The translations under genes were made by a program, and so were the position numbers. From an uncultured Oscillospiraceae bacterium (lineage in GTDB: Bacteria > Bacillota > Clostridia > Oscillospirales > Acutalibacteraceae), in contig URPQ01000004.1 of assembly GCA_900549755.1 (NCBI GenBank), positions 1 through 51,689 on the forward strand: DNA of 51,689 nucleotides, read 5' to 3'. This document shows, piece by piece, positions 17,884 to 26,552 of this stretch (its first letter is position 1; every line of letters starts with the position of its first letter). The notes below the pieces were generated by a model. That model saw only the letters and a list, made by a program, of their open reading frames with translations. It did no database searches and was not told where the DNA came from.

Positions 17884-18903
17884 ATGAAAAGAACGGGAAA
17901 ACGCACCATTATTTTTGAAAATAAACCTCGTGTTATAAGCTACGGCTCGGTGGTGGGCAAAAAGGAGCACGAGGGACCGCTTTCAAATGAATTTGACGCC
18001 TACACTACGGATAGCTTTTTCGGCGAAAAGAGCTTTGAAAAGGCTGAAAGCAAGCTGCAAAAAACCGCCGTTCAAACCGCGCTTGATAAAGCGGGGCTGA
18101 CGGCAGAGGATATAAATAATATTTTTGCGGGCGACCTTTTAAACCAGTGCATAGGCAGTTCCTTCGGGCTGCGCAGCTTCGGCATACCCTTTATAGGGCT
18201 TTACGGTGCCTGCTCAACCATGGCGCTTTCTACCGGGCTTGCCGCCGTTTTTATAGATTCGGGCGCCGCCGAAAAAACCGTTTCGGTAACCTCCTCGCAC
18301 TTTTGCTCTGCCGAGCGGCAGTATCGCTTTCCGCTTAATTACGGCTCGCAGCGCACTCCAACCGCCCAGTGGACGGTAACAGGCTCGGGCGCGCTGATAT
18401 TAGGCAGAGAGGGCGGAGATATTTATATAAACTCGGTAACCTTCGGTGAAATAGAGGATTTGAATATCAAGGACGCAAATAATATGGGCGCGGCAATGGC
18501 ACCTGCCGCTGCCGGCACGCTGCTTAATTTCTTTAAGGACACTAAAACCAAACCCGAGGATTATGATATAATTTTCACGGGCGACCTCGGTTATGTGGGC
18601 ACAAACCTGCTTTACGAGCTTTTGGAGCGCGAGGGTGTGGATATACGCTGCCGCCACAGCGATTGCGGAACGCTGATATTCGACCGTGAAAAGCAGGACG
18701 TTCATGCGGGCGGCTCGGGCTGCGGGTGCAGCGCCTCGGTGCTTTGCTCATATATTATGCACCGTTTGGAGCAGGGAGATTTCAGTAATATTCTGTTTAT
18801 GTCAACAGGCGCGCTTATGTCGCCCACCTCGTCCTTTCAGGGCGAGAGCATACCCGGAATTGCCCATCTTCTTAATTTTAAAACCGAAAAAACGGCTCAC
18901 TGA
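17884..18903 (+). CDS. spoVAD: Stage V sporulation protein AD
   Basis: A 339-residue thiolase-fold protein that binds dipicolinic acid in the SpoVA complex. Recognisable pieces are the N-terminal S-Y-G-S-V-V-G-K-K-E-H-E-G-P-L, the G-D-L-L-N-Q-C segment, G-A-C-S-T-M-A-L, E-R-Q-Y-R-F-P-L-N-Y-G-S-Q-R-T-P-T-A-Q-W-T-V-T and the closing G-A-L-M-S-P-T-S-S-F-Q-G-E-S-I-P-G-I-A-H. A terminator follows at once, so no spoVAE belongs to this transcript. Confidence 0.97.
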   Translation: MKRTGKRTIIFENKPRVISYGSVVGKKEHEGPLSNEFDAYTTDSFFGEKSFEKAESKLQKTAVQTALDKAGLTAEDINNIFAGDLLNQCIGSSFGLRSFGIPFIGLYGACSTMALSTGLAAVFIDSGAAEKTVSVTSSHFCSAERQYRFPLNYGSQRTPTAQWTVTGSGALILGREGGDIYINSVTFGEIEDLNIKDANNMGAAMAPAAAGTLLNFFKDTKTKPEDYDIIFTGDLGYVGTNLLYELLEREGVDIRCRHSDCGTLIFDREKQDVHAGGSGCGCSASVLCSYIMHRLEQGDFSNILFMSTGALMSPTSSFQGESIPGIAHLLNFKTEKTAH

Positions 18904-18923
18904 GAAATGTGAGTCGTTTTTTT
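18889..18923 (+). terminator. Intrinsic terminator of spoVAC-spoVAD
   Basis: AAAACGGCTCAC pairs with GTGAGTCGTTTT (one G-U pair) and runs into a T7 tract. The spoVAD stop codon lies in the loop side, so termination is tight against the gene. Confidence 0.85.
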
Positions 18924-18945
18924 GGGGTTTTAAGAACCGTGTTTT

Positions 18946-19139
18946 TTATGCGAATAATAAACGGTTGTAATTTACAGCGCACAGTGCGCTGTAAATTACA
19001 AAGGATACCAATATAACAAGCAGAACATTATCGGAGTGAAAAAGCCTCTGCGACAGCTCCTCAGAAAGGTATATGGCTATACAGTAAAAAAAATATCAAT
19101 AATCGTGTCGATTGTTTTGTCCTTTACTTCCTTATCCAT
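18946..19139 (-). pseudogene. Small membrane protein gene with a one-base frame break
   Basis: Its ATG (19139-19137) shares a base with the stop of the LOG gene (TGATG), a translational coupling arrangement. The first 18 codons read M-D-K-E-V-K-D-K-T-I-D-T-I-I-D-I-F-F. They hit a stop only because of the T8 run (19086-19093 on the top strand); one extra T restores Y-C-I-A-I-Y-L-S-E-E-L and a hydrophobic helix N-V-L-L-V-I-L-V-S-F-V-I-Y-S-A-L-C to a stop at 18946. The length, 194 bases, is one short of 65 codons. A sequencing error or a recent mutation is likely. I do not recognise the family. Confidence 0.55.
18965..19001. repeat. Perfect 37-base palindrome (18-base arms, 1-base centre)
   Basis: TTGTAATTTACAGCGCAC and its exact reverse complement flank a single A. 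It lies inside the 3' end of the disrupted small membrane gene and between two convergent transcripts, so it could act as a two-way terminator-like hairpin, though there is no T-tract. Confidence 0.7.
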
Positions 19140-19717
19140 CATCTTATATCCTTAAAATCACCGATTGAGGTAAACGAATCGGAATAGCCTTCAAGGTAAT
19201 CAAGCAGTCGGTCGGGACGGTCGAAAAACTCGCACAGGCGCAGGCTTTGCGGGCTCATAAACTGCTTGTTTACCGCATTTTCAAGCACTGTGCGCAGCGG
19301 GTCAAAATAACCGTTAATATTAAACACAGCTATGGGCTTTGTGTGCTTTCCCAGCTGCTTTAGGGTGAGAATTTCAAAAAATTCATCGTATGTGCCAAGT
19401 CCGCCCGGGGTCATAATAAACGCGTCGGATTTTTCCTCCATTATGCCTTTTCTTTCCCGCATAGTGTCGGTAAAAATAATTTCGGTGCAATCTTCAAAAA
19501 GCACGCCGTCCACCTTGAAAAAGGCGGGAACAACGCCGATTATTTTACCGCCGCCCTTTAAAACGCCCCGCGCGGCGGCGCCCATAAGCCCCAACGCGCC
19601 CGCGCCGTAAACAAGGTTATGCCCGCGCTTTGCCATTTTCTCGCCAAGTTCTTCGGTCGGGTTAATGTATGATTTCGCAATGGAGCTGCTTGACGCGCCG
19701 TAAACGCATATATTCAT
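19139..19717 (-). CDS. LOG family protein (TIGR00730), putative nucleotide phosphoribohydrolase
   Basis: A 192-residue Rossmann-like protein with the LOG signature P-G-G-L-G-T-Y-D-E-F-F-E (104-115) and the N-terminal C-V-Y-G-A-S-S-S and Y-G-A-G-A-L-G-L-M-G loops. LOG enzymes split nucleoside 5'-monophosphates such as cytokinin ribotides to base and ribose phosphate; in bacteria the true substrate is often unknown. ATG 19717 overlaps the NUDIX gene stop by 4 bases. A longer frame upstream merely reads through the NUDIX gene. Confidence 0.9.
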   Translation of the reverse strand: MNICVYGASSSSIAKSYINPTEELGEKMAKRGHNLVYGAGALGLMGAAARGVLKGGGKIIGVVPAFFKVDGVLFEDCTEIIFTDTMRERKGIMEEKSDAFIMTPGGLGTYDEFFEILTLKQLGKHTKPIAVFNINGYFDPLRTVLENAVNKQFMSPQSLRLCEFFDRPDRLLDYLEGYSDSFTSIGDFKDIR

Positions 19718-20193
19718 AAAATTTCCTCTTTCTGTTCCGCAAAGTGCAGAACGGAATTTACTAATGTGTCGCCTATGTATTGGAGCTTGAGCGAAAAGAA
19801 GGGCGTGGGCTTTTCCAAAAGCCTTAAAAATATTTTGTCGCCCTCCCAAATGGGCTTGCTGTAAAGCTCCTGCTTATCTATCCATTTCAGCGTTCCTTCG
19901 TCACATTCCTTAATTTCACCCGTAAAAGCGTCGGAATGGAATATGTGCATATATTCCGTTTCCCATTTATCCGAGACAAATGTCACTATTCCACGATAGT
20001 GCGCATTAAGCAAAGTAAGCCCCGTTTCTTCAAGCACCTCGCGCGCATTACATTCTTCGGGGCTTTCGCCGTCCTCAAATTTTCCGCCTATGCCCACCCA
20101 TTTATCGCGGTTTAAATCGTTTTCCTTTTTAACGCGGTGCAGCATAAGGTACTTGCCGTCCTTTTCTATATGGCAAAGCGAGGTGTTGCGCAT
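19714..20193 (-). CDS. NUDIX hydrolase, MutT/8-oxo-dGTP diphosphatase-like
   Basis: A 159-residue NUDIX enzyme. The NUDIX box runs from Gly37 with E at 43 and R-E-V-L-E-E-T-G at 51-58, a full match to G-x5-E-x7-R-E-U-x-E-E-x-G-U. The W-V-G-I-G-G-K-F-E-D-G-E opening resembles MutT-like 8-oxo-dGTP hydrolases of Firmicutes. It abuts the LtaS-like gene stop and overlaps the LOG gene by 4 bases. Pairing of two nucleotide-cleaning enzymes suggests pool sanitation. Confidence 0.9.
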   Translation of the reverse strand: MRNTSLCHIEKDGKYLMLHRVKKENDLNRDKWVGIGGKFEDGESPEECNAREVLEETGLTLLNAHYRGIVTFVSDKWETEYMHIFHSDAFTGEIKECDEGTLKWIDKQELYSKPIWEGDKIFLRLLEKPTPFFSLKLQYIGDTLVNSVLHFAEQKEEIL

Positions 20194-22397
20194 TTAATTC
20201 TCCTCTCCGCTTTCGTCGGTCAATTCTTCATCGGTCGCTTTGGGAACATAGCCGTTAATATAGAATATATCCGAATCGGCGTTTTTCTGGTCGAAAATAT
20301 TGTTGTACTGTATTTTTTCGTATTCATCGAGCAAATGGCTGTAGGGGGATACGTCGCTCCATTTGTAATAGTTGTTTTCGTTATCTATATATCCCACCGT
20401 ATCTATAACAGGCAGTGTTTCCGAAAGCTTTAAGAGGTATTTATTATATTCCGTCAGCTTTACGCCCGCGGTTTTAAGAACGAGGGACGAAAGGTAGTTG
20501 GAGCTTAGCTTATCAATAGTCTGCGAGCCTATATCGTAATTTGCCCATATTATAAAGGGCGTTACATGGCGGCTCTGCTCCTGCGCGGGGGTAAGCCCCG
20601 AAAGACTGTTTGTACCTATAACCTCGGCTATAAATTCCGATTCAACCGAGGGCTGATGGTCGCCGAACATACATATGACCGTGGGCTCGTCAACATTTTT
20701 AAAGTATTCCACAAGCTCTTTAAAGGCGTTATCGCTCGCCTTTACAAGGGAGAGGTATTTGTTTGCCTTGGTATACGGCTTTGAAACCGAGGTTGCGTAA
20801 ATGCTTTCGTCAAAATTTACGCAGCTTGTGGTGTAACCGCCGTGGTTCTGCATTGTAACGTTAAAGCAGAAGAACGGAACTGATTTATCCCGCTGCTCAT
20901 AATCCCTTATTAAAAGCTTATAGTCATAGGAGTCGCTTATATACTGGCGTATCAGCATATTGCTTTCATCGGGGTAATACTGCTCTATAAGCGATTGCAG
21001 GTAATTCGGGTCGCTGCCGTTTGCCTGGTACTCGCGCATAAGTGAAATATCAATAATATTTTCAAGGCTTGTAAATTTATTAAATCCCAAACAATTGTAA
21101 ACCTTGGTTCGGTTCCAGCCCTCGGCATAATACGGGTGGAGCGCCGCGGCGGAATAGCCCTGCCCTTTAAGCGTGGAAACAAGCGAGGCTATGGGGTTTT
21201 TAATATACAGCATATACGCGTTGCTGCCCGAGGGCAAAAACGCGGTTGTGTGACCGGTTAAAAATTCAAACTCGGTGTTTGAGGTGCCCGCGCCTATTAC
21301 CGGAACATAAAGGTTGCCCTTAATTGTGTTTTCGGTAAGGCTGCGCATAAAGGGCATATAGTCCTCGTTGGTTTCAAGATTGCCGAGCACCTTTAAATCC
21401 GAAAGCGATTCGTTCATTATGCAAATAATATTCGGTTTTGTGTAATCGTCGTCGATATTGTTTTTATTATCGGTATCGCTTATAACGCTGCTTACATAAT
21501 CCTTTATCTGCTTGGGGTCGTAGTCGCTCGGCTGCGACATATAAAGGTATTTTGTATTGCAGAAAAAGTTAAAGGCAAAGCCGTAGTTATGGTAGCCTCT
21601 TGTCTGGTTCCAGAAGTCCGGCTTTACTCCCATATCGGCAAAAATGCTTGTAAAATAGAAAAGAATAAGAATAACCGAGGAAAAGGTGCCCGCAAATGTA
21701 CGCGATATAACCCTTGTAAGAATATTATATTTCGGAGTTTTGGTTTTTGCGCCTATAATTATAATAAAAATAAATAAGAGCGCCGCCGTCATAATTTTAT
21801 ATGTCGGGGTGTAATTATATGTGTTTGCAACGCCTACGGCGGTTTTTATGCTTAAAAAGTCCATAGGCAAAAACGGCGTGCCGCGGAAGTCCATAATATA
21901 GCTGTGCGCAACGCCGAAACCGAATAATACGGGGTTGACTATAAGATATGAAAGCCGAAAACTGCCAGAAACGGCAAAAATCAGGAAATACATTATTAAT
22001 ACGAGCATGTAATTCCCGAAAAAGCCCAAATAGGTCATATTGTAAATAAATACGTTATTTAAACATTCGGTCATTGTAATGGTGGCAAACGGCATTAAAA
22101 ACAGCCCTATAAAATGCCAGACCTTATTTAGCTTATCGGTTTTAATAACAACCGAATACGCCGCGGCTATACCGAGAATAAACGGACACATAAGCGCAAA
22201 GGCAAGCAGCAGCCATTTTGAGGCAAATTCCTGCGAGGTATATGCGTTTACATCCAGTATAACGGCAATGAGAGTAACGGCGCATATTACAGCACCGATT
22301 ATTTTTGAACGTTTTCCCTTATAAAGCAGGGAAGTGTTTGTCTGAAAAAAAGAAGGATGTTATTTCCTGCTTTCCGGAAAGACATATTTATAAACAT
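20194..22397 (-). CDS. LTA-synthase-like membrane sulfatase (5' end frame-disrupted)
   Basis: The intact 665-residue part (from ATG 22191) has about four membrane helices, then an extracellular sulfatase-fold domain: I-I-C-I-M-N-E-S-L-S-D, G-A-G-T-S-N-T-E-F-E-F-L-T-G with the presumed catalytic Thr, and C-M-F-G-D-H-Q-P-S-V. Such enzymes transfer glycerol phosphate from phosphatidylglycerol to cell-surface polymers. The frame continues upstream of 22191 with a further membrane helix but no start codon; adding one T to the T7 run (22345-22351) joins it to ATG 22397 or 22385. The full gene would be about 730 residues. The start in the assembly is therefore probably false. Confidence 0.85.
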
Positions 22398-22429
22398 TCC
22401 TTTCAGAGTGCGAGGTTTAATATACACCA

Positions 22430-22457
22430 ATTATAACACATTTTTTCAAAAAAACAA
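22430..22457 (-). promoter_or_regulatory. Promoter for the LtaS-like gene
   Basis: Leftward TTGTTT (22457-22452) and TATAAT (22435-22430) with 16-base spacing. It lies just upstream of the reconstructed start at 22397/22385, which supports that longer start over 22191. Confidence 0.6.
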
Positions 22458-22529
22458 CAGGTAAAAGTTTTAAGATTTTCTTAACAGGCGCAATACGCCC
22501 TGAAAGTTCACACGCAGTTAAAATTCTTT

Positions 22530-22557
22530 TTGAGATTTTATGGTAAAATAATATAAT
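22530..22557 (+). promoter_or_regulatory. Promoter for citrate synthase
   Basis: TTGAGA at 22530-22535 and TATAAT at 22552-22557, 16 bases apart, 22 bases before the ATG at 22580. AAGGGAAGTG provides the ribosome site. Confidence 0.6.
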
Positions 22558-22579
22558 AAATAATAAGGGAAGTGATAAT

Positions 22580-23930
22580 ATGAACGGAAATAACGGCTAC
22601 GCGGGGAACGATATAACACCCGATATACTCAAGTATTCGTCTCTCTGCACGGATAACTGCCGCATTGAGCCGCAGCTGTATATCGAACATAAGGTGAAAA
22701 GGCGTGCTTACGGGTCTTACCGAAATATCCGAAATAGTTTCCAAAAAAATTGTAAACGGCGAGGAAGTACCCTGCCGCGGCAAGCTTTATTACAGGGGCT
22801 ACGATGTTGAGCAGTTGGTCGCCGGCTTTATAAGGGACGGGCGCTTCGGCTTTGAGGAAATAGTGTATCTTTTGCTTTTTGCAAGCCTGCCGAACGCTGA
22901 GCAGCTAAGTGACTTTTGCTCGCTGCTTTCCTCCTACCGCACCCTGCCGGGCTCGTTTGTAAGGGATATTATTATGAAAGCGCCCTCTGCCAATATGATG
23001 AACTCATTAGCACGCAGCGTTTTGACCCTTTATTCATATGATACCAATGCCGAGGACACCTCTATTCCAAACGTCCTTCGCCAGTGCTTACAGCTTATTG
23101 CAAGATTTCCGCTGCTTTCGGTATACGGCTACCACTCCTACGACTATTATCTGCGCGGCAGCAACAGCTTTTTTATTCACGAGCCGCGCGCGGAGCATTC
23201 AACCGCTGAAAACATTTTATATATGCTCAGAATTGACGGAAAATACACCCCGCTTGAGGCAAAGGTGCTTGACGCGGCGCTGGTGCTGCACGCAGAGCAC
23301 GGCGGCGGTAACAACTCCACCTTTACAACCCACGTTGTATCTTCCTCGGGAACAGACACCTATTCCGCAATCGCCGCGGCGCTCGGCTCGCTTAAAGGTC
23401 CTAAGCACGGCGGGGCGAATATAAAGGTGTGCGCTATGTTTAACGATATAAAGGAAAATGTGCGCGACTGGAACGATGAGGAGGAAATATCCGCTTACCT
23501 TAAAAAGATACTCCACAAAGAGGCATTTGATAAAGCAGGGCTTATTTACGGCGTAGGTCACGCGGTATATTCGGTTTCAGACCCGCGTGCCGAGGTCTTT
23601 AAGGGCTTTGTAAAGTCGCTTTCCGAGGAAAAGGGACTTGACCGCGAATACGCGCTTTACTCCGCTGTTGAAAGGCTCGCCCCAGAAATAATAGCGGGGG
23701 AAAGAAAAATGTATAAGGGTGTCAGCGTAAACGTAGACTTTTACAGTGGCTTTGTTTACGATATGTTAGGGCTGCCGCACGAGCTTTACACACCGCTTTT
23801 CGCAATAGCGCGTATAGCCGGCTGGAGCGCCCACAGAATAGAAGAGCTGCTTAACGCCGGAAAGATTATACGCCCGGCATATATGAGCGTTCAGCCGCAC
23901 CGCGAATATCTTTCTATGGATAAAAGATGA
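22580..23930 (+). CDS. Citrate synthase (frame-disrupted near codon 41)
   Basis: Condenses oxaloacetate with acetyl-CoA. The main part (from 22704) shows G-K-L-Y-Y-R-G-Y-D-V, the H-A-E-H-G-G-G-N-N-S-T-F active-site His region, G-P-K-H-G-G-A-N, Y-G-V-G-H-A-V-Y and V-N-V-D-F-Y-S-G with the catalytic Asp. The N-terminal 41 codons from ATG 22580 (I-E-P-Q-L-Y-I-E-H-K-V-K-R) match the family but are in another frame. Two missing G or one extra base around 22698-22703 explains this; V-K-R-G-V-L-T-G-L-T would be the natural join. A functional enzyme from the 22704 frame alone is unlikely. The family is that of clostridial citrate/methylcitrate synthases. Confidence 0.9.
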
Positions 23931-23941
23931 ATAATTAAAAA

Positions 23942-23972
23942 ATGAGCGTGTCGAATTATTCGACACGCTCAT
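23942..23972. terminator. Bidirectional terminator between citrate synthase and rubrerythrin
   Basis: ATGAGCGTGTCGAA and TTCGACACGCTCAT pair perfectly over 14 bp with a 3-base loop, A-rich on the left and ending ATACCGTTTT on the right. It sits between two convergent genes. Confidence 0.85.
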
Positions 23973-23994
23973 ACCGTTTTATAGCACCCTGTAA

Positions 23995-24537
23995 TTATTT
24001 GAAATATCTATTAAGCAAGCCCTCAAACGCTCTGCCATGGCGAGCTTCGTCCTTTGCCATTTCATGAACGGTGTCGTGAATAGCGTCAAGATTAAGCTCC
24101 TTTGCAAGCTTTGCCAGCTCAAATTTGCCCATTGTGGCGCCGTTTTCGGCATCTGCGCGCATTTCAAGGTTTTTCTTGGTGCTGTCAGTCACAACCTCGC
24201 CCAAAAGCTCGGCAAACTTTGCAGCGTGCTCAGCCTCCTCAAAAGCTGCCTTTTCCCAGTAAAGCCCGATTTCGGGATAGCCCTCTCTGTGGGCTACGCG
24301 CGCCATTGCAAGGTACATACCGACCTCGGTGCACTCGCCGTTGAAGTTTTCACGCAGACCGTCGATTATTCTCTGGTCTACACCCTTAGCTATGCCTACA
24401 ACGTGCTCAGCCGCCCAGGTTTTCTCAGCCGCCTGCTCAGCAAACTTTGATGCCGGAGCATGGCAGATGGGGCACTCCTCGGGAGCGGACTCGCCCTCAT
24501 AAACATAACCGCAAACAAGACATACAAACTTTTTCAT
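23995..24537 (-). CDS. Reverse rubrerythrin
   Basis: A 180-residue protein with a rubredoxin domain first (Cys6, Cys9, Cys22, Cys25 for the FeS4 centre) and a four-helix ferritin-like di-iron domain after, with E-x2-H type ligands in E-C-T-E-V-G-M-Y, E-E-A-E-H-A and D-E-A-R-H-G. This reversed order defines reverse rubrerythrins, which reduce hydrogen peroxide and oxygen in clostridia. It is the second gene of a perR-rbr unit, 19 bases downstream of the regulator, so it is very likely induced by peroxide or oxygen. Confidence 0.95.
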   Translation of the reverse strand: MKKFVCLVCGYVYEGESAPEECPICHAPASKFAEQAAEKTWAAEHVVGIAKGVDQRIIDGLRENFNGECTEVGMYLAMARVAHREGYPEIGLYWEKAAFEEAEHAAKFAELLGEVVTDSTKKNLEMRADAENGATMGKFELAKLAKELNLDAIHDTVHEMAKDEARHGRAFEGLLNRYFK

Positions 24538-24556
24538 TTTTTATTCCTCCAAAAAA

Positions 24557-24937
24557 TTATTTTTGTATTTTGCACTCTTCACAGACGCCGTATTCAATAT
24601 AAACCGAGGTTTCCGGCTCAAAGCCGTGCTCACGGGCGACATCTGCCAGCGGGTCGCCGTGCATGGGGGCATCGGCAATTTTGCCGCAAAGGCGGCAGTG
24701 CAAATGCGCATGCGGGGCGGGATTACCGTCAAAATGTTCAAACCCGTCACCCACCGAAAGCGAAAGTATTTCGCCGGTTTCGCTTAAAGCTGCAAGATTA
24801 CGGTATACAGTGCCGAGACTTATATTTGGTATAACCTCTTTTACACGCGAATATACCCAAGCGGCGGTGGGATGTGTGTCAGTTGAGCGGAGAACCTTGA
24901 TTATTTCCTCACGCTGCCGTGAAAAGTTTTTCATCAT
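24557..24937 (-). CDS. Fur-family regulator, PerR type
   Basis: A 126-residue winged-helix repressor with H-P-T-A-A-W-V-Y and S-L-G-T-V-Y-R-N-L recognition helix, and the structural zinc site Cys81-x2-Cys84 and Cys119-x2-Cys122. The P-H-A-H-L-H-C segment contributes metal ligands. A 7-1-7 operator overlaps its own promoter and it heads a transcript with reverse rubrerythrin, which is the PerR arrangement; Fur or Zur would not normally be paired with rubrerythrin. GGTGATATG supplies the start context. Confidence 0.9.
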   Translation of the reverse strand: MMKNFSRQREEIIKVLRSTDTHPTAAWVYSRVKEVIPNISLGTVYRNLAALSETGEILSLSVGDGFEHFDGNPAPHAHLHCRLCGKIADAPMHGDPLADVAREHGFEPETSVYIEYGVCEECKIQK

Positions 24938-24948
24938 ATCACCTAAAT

Positions 24949-24996
24949 CAGTAATGATTACTGTTTTTATTATAACAGATAATTTCCATTTGTCAA
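24949..24996 (-). promoter_or_regulatory. perR-rbr promoter with PerR-type operator
   Basis: Leftward TTGACA (24996-24991) and TATAAT (24974-24969) spaced 16 bases, both perfect consensus. Immediately downstream, at the expected start of transcription, lies CAGTAATGATTACTG (24949-24963), a perfect 7-1-7 inverted repeat as bound by Fur/PerR proteins. Repressor binding there would block initiation. Confidence 0.85.
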
Positions 24997-25110
24997 GAAC
25001 TTTTTTTCAAATGTAGGCTTTTATATAACCCCGCTTACAAACACGGTGGATAAAAAGCCTATGTCGCCCGAAAATCTGGCGGCGGCTGCTCGGTTAATGA
25101 GCTATACGAA

Positions 25111-25214
25111 AAATTTTTACCGCCGATTATTCGCATTTTATTTCACTTTTTAAAAGGCGTTTCGGAATAACGCCCAAAAAGTACCAAAAGCGATAATCGG
25201 CGGTAAAGAAATTT
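25111..25214. repeat. 104-base imperfect inverted-repeat element
   Basis: Outer arms TTTTTACCGCCGATTATTCGC (21 bases, given as T5-ACCGCC-GATTATTCGC) and GCGATAATCGGCGGTAAA are complementary except for one extra base. Inside, an A-C-T5 stretch with AAGGCGTT pairs with AACGCC and A5-GT, so the whole element folds into one long hairpin. It has no coding potential that I can support. It resembles a small MITE or a structured RNA in an otherwise empty intergenic region. Confidence 0.6.
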
Positions 25215-25223
25215 GAATTAAGG

Positions 25224-25604
25224 TTAATCGTTTGACTTGAATATCATAACGAGCGGGAGCACACAGGGAATAACGGGCACAAATAACTGTAAGGCTAATT
25301 CCAACCCAAGCTCAGAGAAAAAGTACGGGAACATTAACAGGGCAAGAAAAATAGGCGGACCTAATGCTGCAACAAGAGCGATTGCGAATATGTATATGGC
25401 TCTTGTTCGGTTAAGCTTATTCGCACACAAAAGCGCGCCGAGAGCGGCATAAATGCCTGCGGATATAACAGCGGGCGGTATTGCTAAAATTGCAAAATTC
25501 CGTGCGGGATGCTTTACAAAGCAGTAGGTAAAGTAAATACCCACAGCCAAAAACGCGGCTGAAATTAAAAATGAAAGGCAAATAGGGAAAATTCGCTTTT
25601 TCAT
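25224..25604 (-). CDS. Small integral membrane protein, unknown function
   Basis: 126 residues with four predicted membrane helices separated by very short loops: F-P-I-C-L-S-F-L-I-S-A-A-F-L-A-V, A-I-L-A-I-P-P-A-V-I-S-A, A-I-Y-I-F-A-I-A-L-V-A-A-L and a C-terminal hydrophobic segment. It begins M-K-K-R-I-F. No motif identifies a family. It lies 15 bases after the upstream lipase-like gene and may be co-transcribed. Confidence 0.65.
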   Translation of the reverse strand: MKKRIFPICLSFLISAAFLAVGIYFTYCFVKHPARNFAILAIPPAVISAGIYAALGALLCANKLNRTRAIYIFAIALVAALGPPIFLALLMFPYFFSELGLELALQLFVPVIPCVLPLVMIFKSND

Positions 25605-25619
25605 AAATTATACCTCGGT

Positions 25620-26540
25620 TTATTTTTCTATAAACTCCAAAATATCGTTCATACCGTCCTGCCTGCAAATATCGTTGTGTATTTCGTGGCGGCAGTTTTC
25701 ATAAAGCTTTATACTAACATCTTTCATACCTGCGGCTTTAAGCTTTTTATAAACCGTTTTAACGCCCTTGCCGTAATTTCCAACGGGGTCGTGCGTGCCC
25801 GAAATTAAGAGTACAGGGAGATTTTTGCGCATATTTTTAAACCAGGCGCCGCGATTGCTGAGCTGATTCAGCTTTACAAGGTCGTGCATGGCGGACACGG
25901 TAAACTTAAAGGTGCAGTATTCGTCTGCCGCATATTTTGCGGTAACCTCGCGGTCGGAGGTGACCCAATCGTACTCGCTTTCCCCCTCAAAGCGCTTGTT
26001 ATATGCGCCGAAGGCGATATTGTTTATAAGCTTAGAGCGGTGCTTTTCCCCGCAAAACAGCTGCATTATGTCGGTCAGCAGCAGCCCGAACGGTGCTGCG
26101 GCGTTGGGTCCGCCCGTTCCGCAAATTATGAATTTTTCAATTCCGTCGCCGTAATTTTCGGCGGCTATACGGGAAATAAACGAGCCCATGGAGTGCCCCA
26201 TAAGGTAAAGCGGTTTATCGGGGAACATTTTTCTCACCGCGTCCTCAAAGGCTTTAACGTCGTTCACAAGGTATTTCCAGCCGTTGCGGTGGGCTATAAA
26301 GCCTAATTCATCTTTATTTTTTGCCGTTTCGCCGTGACCTAAATTATCATAGCCGCAGCAAACATAGCCCTTTTCAGCCAAAAATGCGAAAATATGGTCG
26401 TAGCGCGCTATATATTCACACATACCGTGAACAATGTGGAAAATGCCCTTTATTTCGCCCTCGGGTATATAAATTCTGCCTTTAAGCGTGTGAATATTAT
26501 CGGTGCCGGGCACCTCTATTGCTTTAAGCTCGTAATGCAT
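25620..26540 (-). CDS. Alpha/beta hydrolase, monoglyceride-lipase/lysophospholipase-like
   Basis: A 306-residue serine hydrolase. H-G-M-C-E-Y (oxyanion region), G-H-S-M-G-S-F (nucleophile elbow), G-T-H-D-P-V-G (acid) and N-C-R-H-E-I-H (catalytic His) are in the order of the Hydrolase_4/monoglyceride lipase family. No signal peptide. It precedes glpK in gene order on the same strand, so glycerol from lipid breakdown is a plausible shared theme, though that is inference. Confidence 0.88.
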   Translation of the reverse strand: MHYELKAIEVPGTDNIHTLKGRIYIPEGEIKGIFHIVHGMCEYIARYDHIFAFLAEKGYVCCGYDNLGHGETAKNKDELGFIAHRNGWKYLVNDVKAFEDAVRKMFPDKPLYLMGHSMGSFISRIAAENYGDGIEKFIICGTGGPNAAAPFGLLLTDIMQLFCGEKHRSKLINNIAFGAYNKRFEGESEYDWVTSDREVTAKYAADEYCTFKFTVSAMHDLVKLNQLSNRGAWFKNMRKNLPVLLISGTHDPVGNYGKGVKTVYKKLKAAGMKDVSIKLYENCRHEIHNDICRQDGMNDILEFIEK

Positions 26541-26552
26541 AAATCTTCCTCC

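Noticed and set aside
25030..25145. Short rightward frame ending in N-F-Y-R-R-L-F-A-F-Y-F-T-F
   Set aside because: No start signal, and its end coincides with the inverted-repeat element; likely chance.
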